From positions 243 through 5,704 of the forward strand of contig DKBO01000077.1 in NCBI GenBank assembly GCA_002448975.1: a stretch of DNA of 5,462 nt. The letters are read 5' to 3'. Positions 1 through 5,462 of the stretch are shown here, piece by piece (position 1 is the first letter of the stretch; each line of letters opens with the position of its first letter). The notes under the pieces are model-generated. The model saw nothing but the letters and a program-made list of their open reading frames with translations, did not search any database and was not told the DNA's origin. The DNA comes from Nitrospiraceae bacterium UBA6898. Lineage in GTDB: Bacteria > Nitrospirota > Thermodesulfovibrionia > Thermodesulfovibrionales > UBA6898. A program made the translations under genes and the position numbers.

Positions 1-1064
1 CACGTGGCATAGGTGCTGAATTTGTACCCTCGCCGGTATTCGAATTTTTCGACGGCTCGCATCAGGCCGATATTTCCTTCCTGGATCAGATCCGAAAAAC
101 CAAGCCCCTTGCCGATATACCGTTTGGCGATGCTTATGACAAGCCGCAGGTTTGCTTCGGTCAGTTTCCCTTTGGCATCATCAATGTTCCGCTCCTCCTC
201 TATCAGCACCCTGAGCGCCTCCCGCATGTCCTCATACTTCGCGCCGATGAATTCCTCGGTCTGCGCGATTGTCCGTTTGAGGGTCTCGCTTTCCTCCAGG
301 ACCTGCATGATCTCCTCGGCGACCGCTTTGTTCTTGACGTTCCTCGGTACCTTCCCCTTCCCGCGCCCTTTCAGCTCAAAACCGAGGTATGCCGCCTTCT
401 GCTCAGCAAACTGAAGCCACGTATGCGCTTCGTCAAGATGCATGACCGCCTTCTTCAGTTCTTCGGAAAAGGCGTGGATCACGTCGTCCTTCAGCCGGAG
501 TTCATATACCTCATTCAGGATCCTTTCCCGGTTGTCGCCGAGGGCCTTCAGCAGCTTCCGGCTGGGATTTTTCCCCGCCTCGCTCAGCTTCTTCAGAAGT
601 TGCCTCCGCTTCAGGGAAAGTGCCTTCATCTTCAGCGTGATTTCGTAAAACCGCTTCTTCTCATAGGAAAGATCCTCTTCCATCTCTTCCTCGCCGTTCT
701 GGATGATATCCCAGAGCGGCGCATCTCCTCCCTCGACCATCTTGCCCAGCATAATGAGCTTCGTTAGAGCAAAGGGAAGCGTGAAGATAACCCGAGCAAG
801 CCTCTCCTTACCTTTCTCTATCTTCATGGCAAGTTCGACCTCGTTCGCCTTGGTCAGAAGCGGTACGCCGCCCATTTCCTTGAGGTAAACCTTGATCGGG
901 TCATATTCTCCTTCGAGCGTCTGGTCCTTGCGCCCTTCTTCCTCCTCTATCACCTCATCCTCGGCATCCTCATCCTTCTTGTCAAAAACATTCTCCTTAT
1001 CAAAATCATACTCTTCGAAGTACTCGTTGAAGTCGCTCTCGTTGAAATCGTTATATTCTTTCAT
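1..1064 (-). CDS. rpoD: RNA polymerase primary sigma factor (sigma70/RpoD), 3' end cut off by the window
   Basis: Primary sigma factor that directs RNA polymerase core to housekeeping promoters. The visible 354 residues start with an acidic, aromatic-rich tail (about 1-55; 25 Asp/Glu). Region 1.2 follows (about 55-90, DPIKVYLKEMGGVPLLT), then a charged, mostly helical non-conserved insert (about 95-270). Regions 2.1-2.3 close the visible part (about 300-354, with EANLRLVISIAKRY, DLIQEGNIGLM and FEYRRGYKFSTYAT). The frame is open at the left edge, so the rest of region 2.3/2.4 and regions 3 and 4 lie outside. The ATG at 1064 is the earliest possible start: an in-frame TGA lies at 1100-1098 with no ATG, GTG or TTG between. 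A canonical region 1.1 is therefore absent. The gene overlaps the dnaG 3' end by 14 nt in another frame and is last in the visible operon. Identity is very secure from region 2; the absence of region 1.1 is the odd point. Confidence 0.97.
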   Translation of the reverse strand, partial: MKEYNDFNESDFNEYFEEYDFDKENVFDKKDEDAEDEVIEEEEGRKDQTLEGEYDPIKVYLKEMGGVPLLTKANEVELAMKIEKGKERLARVIFTLPFALTKLIMLGKMVEGGDAPLWDIIQNGEEEMEEDLSYEKKRFYEITLKMKALSLKRRQLLKKLSEAGKNPSRKLLKALGDNRERILNEVYELRLKDDVIHAFSEELKKAVMHLDEAHTWLQFAEQKAAYLGFELKGRGKGKVPRNVKNKAVAEEIMQVLEESETLKRTIAQTEEFIGAKYEDMREALRVLIEEERNIDDAKGKLTEANLRLVISIAKRYIGKGLGFSDLIQEGNIGLMRAVEKFEYRRGYKFSTYAT

Positions 1065-2745
1065 GTCTCTTTCCCTTAATGGATTGTTTCTTTTCGATCA
1101 ATAGTGCGTTGATCAGGTGAATATCCTCTGCCTCACGCGCCTGATACAGACGCTCTTCGAGCTTCTTTTTCTCGATCTTCGCAAAACAGTCTTCTATGAC
1201 ACGGTCGACCAGCGCGGTGTCGAAGCCCGGATCGACCGAAAGGCGGGTAAAGAGGAGCCGTTCTTCTTCCCCTGCACCTTCAAGCACCGAGGCCAGATTG
1301 CCCCGGTCAGATGCCCCGGCAATCCTCTGGAAAAGTGCTCCCGCAGCCGGATCCCTCATGGCGTTCAGGTCAATCCTCGCAAGTACTGCATCGGCCTTCC
1401 CCGGGAAGGCGATGACCGCGCTCAGGAGGAGCCGCTCTTCTGCATTCCCGGCAGTGACCGGACGCCGTCCCGCCGACGTGACCTGCTCTCCGGACTTTCT
1501 TCCTTTTACTTTCTGAAACTCCGCCCTTAGTGTGGACTCCTGAATCCTGGTCCTGCCGGAGAGTTCCACGAGCATCTGCTCGGCTTCCAGGTTGTCTTTC
1601 ATCTCTGCGATCACGGTCAGAGCTTCCCGCACCGCATCGGTCTTGCGTCCCTTCGTACTACGGAAGAGGAAATCGATTACGGTCTGCGCTTTTTCGAGCA
1701 GGCTGTTGAACGGCCCGCTCCCGTGCTTCCTCAAATAACTGTCCGGGTCATCACCATCGGGCAGCAGGAGGATCCTGGCATGGAAATCGTTCTGGCCAAG
1801 CAGGGGAAGGGCCCTGCGCGCAGCGGCAATGCCGGCGGCATCGCCGTCAAATACGACAACCACTTCCTTGGTCAGCCTCCTCAGCTTTTGCAGATGACCC
1901 GGGGTAAGCGAGGTGCCCAGCGGTGCCACGACGTTCCGGACACCATACTGATGACAGATGATGACGTCCATATATCCTTCGACCATGAGCACCCGCTCCT
2001 GTTGCCGGATCGCTTCCTTCGCCGTGAACAGGCCGTACAGGGTCTCTGATTTCTTGAAGACCGCTGTTTCCGGCGAATTGATATACTTCGGCAGACTGCT
2101 GTCCATGGCCCTCCCGCCAAAGGCGGTCACACTGCCCTGTATTCCCATGATCGGAAAGATGATGCGGTCGCGAAACATGTCATACATACCCTTTTCACCG
2201 GAAACCGCAAGCCCGGCATCCCTGACGACCGTATCGTGATATCCCCTGCCTTTCAGGTACTGCAGAAGATTATGCCACCCGGCGGGCGCATAGCCGATCC
2301 TGAAGAGCTCTGCCGTCTCCCCGCTGATTCCGCGCTTCCGGACATACTCCGCAGCGGATCGCGAATCTTTCAGTTTTCTGACATAAAATTCGGCGGCATC
2401 GCCGAGGGCCTTCCGGACCTGCTCGTCCTTCTCGACCCTTTTCCTGTCAGACGTGACGGCCTGCAGCTGGATGCCCGCCTTGCGGGCAAGCATCTGAAGC
2501 GCCTCGGGAAAAGGCAGATGCTCATACTGCACCAGGAAACCTATGACATCTCCGCCTGCGCCGCAGCCAAAACAATGAAATATCTGCTTTGACGGGCTGA
2601 CCATGAACGACGGGGTCTTCTCGGAATGAAACGGACAGAGACCTTTCCAGTTCTGCCCAGACTTCCGGAGCTGGACATAGTCGGAGATGAAATCCACAAT
2701 GTCTATTCTGTCCTTTATTTCTTCAAGAACCCTGTCTGATTTCAT
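1051..2745 (-). CDS. dnaG: DNA primase DnaG
   Basis: Synthesises the RNA primers for lagging-strand replication, working with the replicative helicase DnaB at the fork. The protein has 564 residues, close to the usual 580-600. The N-terminal CHC2 zinc-binding domain (about 1-100) has Cys37, His40, Cys58 and Cys61 in CPFH and HCFGCGAGG. The RNA-polymerase core (about 110-350) carries LPKYINSPET at 219-228 and the Toprim motifs VEGYMD (255-260, catalytic Glu256), VVVFDGDAAG (Asp300, Asp302) and LLPDGDDPDSY (327-337). The last about 125 residues form the helical, poorly conserved helicase-binding region, ending in a basic tail. The ATG at 2745 gives the expected start of the zinc domain. The preceding GGGAG (2753-2749) is only 3 nt from the ATG, which suggests modest initiation. 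It lies 72 nt after the nif3-like gene and overlaps rpoD by 14 nt, as expected in a macromolecular-synthesis operon. Confidence 0.98.
   Translation of the reverse strand: MKSDRVLEEIKDRIDIVDFISDYVQLRKSGQNWKGLCPFHSEKTPSFMVSPSKQIFHCFGCGAGGDVIGFLVQYEHLPFPEALQMLARKAGIQLQAVTSDRKRVEKDEQVRKALGDAAEFYVRKLKDSRSAAEYVRKRGISGETAELFRIGYAPAGWHNLLQYLKGRGYHDTVVRDAGLAVSGEKGMYDMFRDRIIFPIMGIQGSVTAFGGRAMDSSLPKYINSPETAVFKKSETLYGLFTAKEAIRQQERVLMVEGYMDVIICHQYGVRNVVAPLGTSLTPGHLQKLRRLTKEVVVVFDGDAAGIAAARRALPLLGQNDFHARILLLPDGDDPDSYLRKHGSGPFNSLLEKAQTVIDFLFRSTKGRKTDAVREALTVIAEMKDNLEAEQMLVELSGRTRIQESTLRAEFQKVKGRKSGEQVTSAGRRPVTAGNAEERLLLSAVIAFPGKADAVLARIDLNAMRDPAAGALFQRIAGASDRGNLASVLEGAGEEERLLFTRLSVDPGFDTALVDRVIEDCFAKIEKKKLEERLYQAREAEDIHLINALLIEKKQSIKGKRHERI
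1073..1077 (-). promoter_or_regulatory. Shine-Dalgarno site of rpoD, inside dnaG
   Basis: The minus strand reads AAGGG here, 8 nt before the rpoD ATG at 1064. The site lies within the last codons of dnaG, so ribosomes finishing dnaG pass over it. It supports the ATG at 1064 as the true start, which matters because that start leaves the sigma factor without region 1.1. Confidence 0.75.
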
Positions 2746-2757
2746 ATGCTCCCAGGA

Positions 2758-2772
2758 CCGGAATTATTCCGG
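2758..2772 (-). repeat. Perfect palindrome in the nif3-like/dnaG gap
   Basis: On the minus strand this reads CCGGAATAATTCCGG: two 7-base arms around one central base. In RNA it can fold as a 5-bp CCGGA/UCCGG stem with a 5-nt loop, sitting 4 nt before the dnaG Shine-Dalgarno site. No U-run follows, so it is not an intrinsic terminator. It could be an mRNA processing or translation-control hairpin, or a protein-binding operator. A TAAAAT hexamer at 2781-2776 would place a transcription start inside it, but no good -35 is present. The palindrome itself is certain; its function is inferred. Confidence 0.5.
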
Positions 2773-2817
2773 GATATTTTACCATGGCAGGTCGCTTTTC
2801 TGCCGCAGGAGGGGCGC

Positions 2818-3777
2818 TCAGGAAGATCTGCTGATGCGCGAGAACCCGGAACAGGAGAGGACATCGATGCCGGAGCCTTCCAAAGACGCATCTATCAGCA
2901 GGTTCATGCCGAGATTGTCGCTGGAGATGTGTCCTGCGATAACGATATTCAGATGGTTTTTTTCGGCCTCCTTCCGGTGCTCTTCGCTGATATGCATGCC
3001 GACGATGGTATTCACCCCTGCCGTAGTCAGGCTCTTGAAGATATCTTTTGACCCTTCCGTGCCTCCGGTCATATCCACAAAGATCTTCCCCGCCCTCCTG
3101 GCCTTGGAACCCTGAAGGATCCTAGGGCCGGCTCCGTTCTTCTGCGATTCCCGGTATTCCGGCACTGCATTCAGGATATCGATGACATCAGAAAGCGTAT
3201 ACGGCGCCTGTTCGTCGAACATCCTCTGGAGGAAGGTGACGACCATGTTGTCTGCAGGCGTATGCAGACAGAGAAAGGGTATGTCCAGAAGCCGCGCCGC
3301 GTCAACCGCCCTGCTGTGGTTAACCGGCATGAGCCGGCGTTCGATCTCCTTCGCCCTGCCTTCCATGAGGTCTTCAGCAATATTGATCGGCACACCAAAG
3401 CGGCTGAGGATATCGGACTGCATATACATGACTGCCGGGAGGTTGGCAAATGCCATGCCTTCGGGATGGTGCGCGATGACGAGATCGATCTTTTCGCCCC
3501 GCTCCCTCAGTCGGTCGGCAAGAAGTAGCTCTCCGACCTCTATGTCGATGCCGACGAGCACCCGCTGCACTTCCCCGTTACCATTGCCGTGCAGGATACG
3601 GGAGTCGGCATAGGGGTTCTGCAGCGACTCACGGTCAAAGAGGTCCTGCTCCTCTTTCTTCAGATCCTGGTAGTCCTTCTCAAGGCGGCGGAGTTCCTTG
3701 TTTACGGCATCGCGGCCCCGCGGATCATGGGCAATGCCGGTCTCGATCGCCCGTTGATAGAGCTCCCGGAGGGTCAT
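2818..3777 (-). CDS. Divergent Nif3-family (dinuclear metal centre) protein with N-terminal extension
   Basis: Probable member of the NIF3/YbgI/YqfO family, whose members form ring-shaped oligomers with a two-metal site; the reaction is not established. The 319 residues begin with a charged, probably helical segment (about 20-50, rich in Lys, Glu and Asp) not typical of the family. The core has VLVGIDIE (73-80) and LVIAHHPEG (99-107; His103, His104). HTPADN (172-177; Asp176) matches the HTNLD-type motif. A C-terminal AGHISSDNLGMNLLID (281-296) resembles the family's GH-x3-E motif, but with Asp287 where Glu is usual. VDMTGGTEGS (234-243) and IVGMH (258-262) are further landmarks. The ATG at 3777 shares one base with the yqeY stop (TGATG) and no convincing Shine-Dalgarno precedes it, so translation is probably coupled to yqeY. 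In Bacillus a nif3-like gene (yqfO) sits near sigA; here it lies inside the operon ahead of dnaG. The family call rests on motifs only. Confidence 0.7.
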   Translation of the reverse strand: MTLRELYQRAIETGIAHDPRGRDAVNKELRRLEKDYQDLKKEEQDLFDRESLQNPYADSRILHGNGNGEVQRVLVGIDIEVGELLLADRLRERGEKIDLVIAHHPEGMAFANLPAVMYMQSDILSRFGVPINIAEDLMEGRAKEIERRLMPVNHSRAVDAARLLDIPFLCLHTPADNMVVTFLQRMFDEQAPYTLSDVIDILNAVPEYRESQKNGAGPRILQGSKARRAGKIFVDMTGGTEGSKDIFKSLTTAGVNTIVGMHISEEHRKEAEKNHLNIVIAGHISSDNLGMNLLIDASLEGSGIDVLSCSGFSRISRSS

Positions 3778-4238
3778 CAGGCTGATCTGCCGGAAGAGGA
3801 GAGCAGCTCTTTCACCCGGCTATTGACCCATTTGCCGTCCGCAACTCCCTTTATCTTCGGCATGAGCAGTTTCATCACCTTTCCCATATCCGCTTCCGAA
3901 CGTCCAGACGATTCCTGTATCGCCTGGACGATGAGCTTTTCGACCTCATCCGGCGAAAGCTGCGCGGGCATATATGCCTGCAGCACGGCAAGTTCCTGCC
4001 GCTCTTTTTCGGCAAGCTCCTCCCTGCCTCCAAGGGAAAATTGTTCTATGGACTCGCGCCGCTGCTTCGCCATGGATGCAAGGACCGAGAGTATCTCTTC
4101 GTCAGAGAGCTCCCGGCCCTTGTCTATCTGGACATTCTTGATAGCTGCCTTAGCCATGCGAAGTGCAGAGAGATGTATCGCGTCCGAGCGTTTCATCGCT
4201 GCCTTGAGATCTTCATCAAGCCGTTTCAGCAGGGACAT
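3777..4238 (-). CDS. yqeY: GatB/YqeY domain protein
   Basis: Small cytosolic protein of 153 residues, the normal length for stand-alone YqeY. Family landmarks are the N-terminal MSLLKRLDEDLKAAMK helix, LSALRMAKAAIKN (23-35), a charged central helix with AKQRRESIEQF (57-67), LAVLQAYMPAQLSPDEVEKL (83-102) and a C-terminal MGKVMKLLMP...GKWVN (about 118-139). The domain resembles the tail of GatB, the tRNA-dependent amidotransferase subunit that contacts tRNA. This has led to the proposal of a tRNA-related role for YqeY, but its activity is unproven, and no GatB catalytic part is present here. The start at 4238 lies one base after the rpsU stop, and a G-rich stretch in the rpsU tail may serve as ribosome site. 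The stop overlaps the next gene by one base. The rpsU-yqeY pairing is common in bacteria and supports the call. Confidence 0.93.
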   Translation of the reverse strand: MSLLKRLDEDLKAAMKRSDAIHLSALRMAKAAIKNVQIDKGRELSDEEILSVLASMAKQRRESIEQFSLGGREELAEKERQELAVLQAYMPAQLSPDEVEKLIVQAIQESSGRSEADMGKVMKLLMPKIKGVADGKWVNSRVKELLSSSGRSA

Positions 4239-4239
4239 G

Positions 4240-4437
4240 CTATCTCATCCCCATTTTGATTCTCTTTGCGGCTTTCTTGCGCGCAGCTATGGCCTTCTTT
4301 TTCTTTTTCACGCTCGGCTTTTCGTAGTGTTCGCGCTTTCTGACCTCGGAAAGAATCCCTTCCTTTTCACACTGCTTTTTGAAGCGCCTGAGAGCATTTT
4401 CGAACGAATCGCTTTCGCGCACCCTGATTGAGGGCAT
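4240..4437 (-). CDS. rpsU: Small ribosomal subunit protein S21
   Basis: Structural protein of the 30S platform near the 3' end of 16S rRNA, linked to translation initiation. The 65 residues match the family throughout: MPSIRVRESDSFENALRRFK at the start, the characteristic CEKEGILSEVRKREHYEKPS, and a strongly basic tail KKKKKAIAARKKAAKRIKMG. The ATG at 4437 is preceded by GAGGAG (4453-4448). A longer reading from an ATG at 4497 is rejected because that codon sits between the -35 and -10 boxes of the promoter and its extra 20 residues do not belong to S21. It is the first gene of the operon with yqeY, a nif3-like gene, dnaG and rpoD, directly behind a strong promoter, as in the classical rpsU-dnaG-rpoD operon. 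Confidence 0.97.
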   Translation of the reverse strand: MPSIRVRESDSFENALRRFKKQCEKEGILSEVRKREHYEKPSVKKKKKAIAARKKAAKRIKMGMR

Positions 4438-4447
4438 GCATATATCA

Positions 4448-4453
4448 CTCCTC
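4448..4453 (-). promoter_or_regulatory. Shine-Dalgarno site of rpsU
   Basis: GAGGAG on the minus strand, 10 nt before the rpsU ATG at 4437. It fixes the S21 start. An out-of-frame ATG at 4441-4439 (ATGCATG arrangement) lies only 6 nt from this site, nominally better spaced than the real start. Confidence 0.8.
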
Positions 4454-4455
4454 TC

Positions 4456-4537
4456 CGTTTGAAAAATAAAAAGAATTTTATCAGTTTTTCCATGCACGTG
4501 TCAATGCAGAAAAGGACAAAAAACGTTTGAAAATAAT
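4456..4537. repeat. Pair of near-identical short direct repeats flanking the rpsU promoter
   Basis: On the plus strand CGTTTGAAAAATAA (4456-4469) and CGTTTGAAAATAA (4524-4536) differ by one A and are 68 bp apart. One covers the predicted transcription start and early leader; the other lies around -56 to -68. The arrangement could be a pair of regulator sites, but in such AT-rich DNA it may be chance. Confidence 0.3.
4475..4504 (-). promoter_or_regulatory. Sigma70 promoter of the rpsU-yqeY-nif3-dnaG-rpoD operon
   Basis: A perfect -35 TTGACA (4504-4499) and a -10 TAAAAT (4480-4475) are separated by 18 bp, with TGA directly before the -10. The predicted start near 4468 gives a leader of about 30 nt before rpsU. 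Upstream, 4527-4506 on the minus strand is T-rich (TTTTTTGTCCTTTT), in the place of an UP element. This suits a ribosomal-protein promoter. The same strand's terminator lies about 110 bp upstream, so the operon is insulated from fba. Confidence 0.85.
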
Positions 4538-4612
4538 AGAAAATACTGCCCTGGTACCGGCGCGGTCGTCCAACTTGCCGCGTAGTCGGGCGGTGAAAGT
4601 GCACATGGCAGG

Positions 4613-4637
4613 AAAAAAGGGGGCTCAGCCGCCCCCT
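4613..4637 (-). terminator. Rho-independent terminator after fba
   Basis: The minus-strand RNA forms a perfect 7-bp stem, AGGGGGC/GCCCCCU (4637-4631 with 4624-4618), around a GGCUGA loop, followed by a run of six U (the last stem A-U pair uses the first). It begins 10 bases after the fba stop codon. It ends the aldolase transcript before the rpsU promoter. Confidence 0.93.
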
Positions 4638-4646
4638 ACGGGAGCG

Positions 4647-5462
4647 TTAAGCCCGGTCTGCAGATCCGAGCACTTCCTTGTTCTTGTGGATGATCATCTT
4701 CGTCAGTTCATCACGTGCCGGGCCGAGGTATTTCCGCGGGTCGAACTCTGCGGGCTTTTCAGTAAAGACCTTGCGGATAAGGGCGGTCATCGCCAGACGT
4801 CCGTCACTGTCAATATTGATCTTGCAGACCGCGCTCTTTGCCGCCTTTCTGAGCTGCTCCTCGGGGATGCCGACCGCATCCTTCAGCTTGCCGCCGTTTG
4901 CATTGATCATCTGCACATACTCCGGGATGACCGATGAGGCGCCGTGCAGCACAATCGGGAAGCCGGGTATTCGCCGCTCGATTTCTTCAAGGATATCAAA
5001 GCGCAGAGGGGGAGGGACCAGAACGCCGCGATCGTCACGAGTGCACTGTTCAGGCTTGAACTTCATAGCGCCATGCGACGTGCCGATGGAGATGGCAAGG
5101 GAATCGACCCCTGTCTTGCCCACGAAGTCCTCTACCTCCTCGGGCTTGGTATAGGTGGATTTCTCGGCAGAGACCTCGTCTTCGATGCCTGCCAGAACGC
5201 CAAGCTCACCCTCTACCGTTACATCCTGCGCATGGGCGTATTCCACGACCTGCTTCGTCAGCCTGATATTCTCCTCGTAGGAATGATGGGACCCATCGAT
5301 CATGACTGAGGAAAAACCCGAGTCGATGCAGGACTTGCAGAGTTCAAAGGTGTCTCCATGGTCAAGATGGAGTGCAAACCTGACCGCAGAGCCGGCGTCC
5401 CTGATCATCGCCACCGCCCCCATGGCAAGGAAACGCAGCAGGGTCTGGTTGGCATACTTCCG
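4647..5462 (-). CDS. fba: Class II fructose-1,6-bisphosphate aldolase, 5' end outside the window
   Basis: Cleaves or condenses fructose-1,6-bisphosphate with glyceraldehyde-3-phosphate and dihydroxyacetone phosphate in glycolysis and gluconeogenesis, using a divalent metal. The visible 271 C-terminal residues carry the class II signatures. They are LHLDHGD (fragment residues 31-37, catalytic Asp and metal His), VMIDGSHHSYEENI, VEGELG (83-88, metal Glu), ISIGTSHGA (metal His130), IVLHGASS (metal His173) and KINIDSD (214-220, substrate phosphate and DHAP binding). The KYLGPARDEL tail resembles the CbbA-like branch rather than E. coli FbaA. The frame is open to the right edge (RKYANQTLLRFLA...), so the Met at 5423 is internal; roughly 55-75 N-terminal residues are missing compared with the usual length. 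It ends with TAA at 4649-4647 directly before a strong terminator, so it belongs to a transcription unit separate from rpsU. Confidence 0.96.
   Translation of the reverse strand, partial: RKYANQTLLRFLAMGAVAMIRDAGSAVRFALHLDHGDTFELCKSCIDSGFSSVMIDGSHHSYEENIRLTKQVVEYAHAQDVTVEGELGVLAGIEDEVSAEKSTYTKPEEVEDFVGKTGVDSLAISIGTSHGAMKFKPEQCTRDDRGVLVPPPLRFDILEEIERRIPGFPIVLHGASSVIPEYVQMINANGGKLKDAVGIPEEQLRKAAKSAVCKINIDSDGRLAMTALIRKVFTEKPAEFDPRKYLGPARDELTKMIIHKNKEVLGSADRA

Noticed and set aside
13..414. A 133-codon plus-strand frame opposite rpoD
   Set aside because: It is antisense to the conserved sigma regions 2.1-2.3 and shows no features of its own.
2776..2804. Internal promoter for dnaG with -10 TAAAAT
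   Set aside because: At spacings of 16-18 bp the -35 would be GCAGAA, GGCAGA or CGGCAG, none close to TTGACA. It is kept only as a possibility linked to the palindrome.
3589..4431. A 280-codon open frame on the plus strand
   Set aside because: It runs antisense through the nif3-like, yqeY and rpsU genes, has Ser/Arg-rich nonsense composition and no ribosome site; it is a shadow of the conserved minus-strand genes.
4438..4497. A longer S21 start at the ATG at 4497
   Set aside because: The ATG lies inside the spacer of the operon promoter, upstream of the predicted transcript start, and the 20 extra residues are foreign to S21.
4561..4582. Inverted repeat CGCGG/CCGCG with a 12-nt loop in the fba-rpsU gap
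   Set aside because: Only five GC pairs with a long loop and no U-run; it lies between the fba terminator and the promoter and is easily explained by chance in GC-rich sequence.
5421..5423. Met at 5423 as the aldolase start
   Set aside because: The frame continues upstream to the window edge with family-like sequence (RKYANQTLLRFLA), so this Met is internal.

Overview
The window is a fully coding-dense piece of a bacterial chromosome in which every recognisable gene lies on the minus strand, so it is described here from high to low coordinates. Composition is moderately GC-rich, and Shine-Dalgarno sites and a sigma70-type promoter are clear. Protein style (S21, DnaG, a class II aldolase of the CbbA-like branch, a primary sigma factor with a large non-conserved insert) suggests a Gram-negative lineage near Nitrospirota or Desulfobacterota. 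That placement is a judgement from recalled sequence style, not a computed one.

Region 5462-4613: the 3' part of a class II fructose-1,6-bisphosphate aldolase gene (fba), entering from the right edge, followed 10 bases after its stop by a textbook rho-independent terminator. This closes the upstream transcription unit.

Region 4612-4438: a short intergenic stretch with a strong promoter (TTGACA-N18-TAAAAT) preceded by a T-rich, UP-element-like tract. It reads into rpsU from a leader of about 30 nt.

Region 4437-1: an expanded macromolecular-synthesis operon, rpsU - yqeY - nif3-like - dnaG - rpoD. It combines the classical enterobacterial rpsU-dnaG-rpoD order with two inserted genes: yqeY (GatB/YqeY domain) and a divergent Nif3-family metal protein. 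Junctions are tight: a 1-nt gap rpsU/yqeY, a 1-nt overlap yqeY/nif3-like, 72 nt nif3-like/dnaG, and a 14-nt overlap dnaG/rpoD. The only roomy junction, before dnaG, holds a perfect palindrome. rpoD runs off the left edge after region 2.3. The operon joins translation (S21, and possibly tRNA-linked YqeY), replication priming (DnaG) and transcription initiation (sigma70) under one promoter.

No mobile element, CRISPR array, tRNA or rRNA was seen, and nothing here looks like an exotic new system. The points worth a second look are the sigma factor's missing region 1.1, the Nif3-like protein embedded in this operon with an unusual N-terminal extension, and the palindrome ahead of dnaG.
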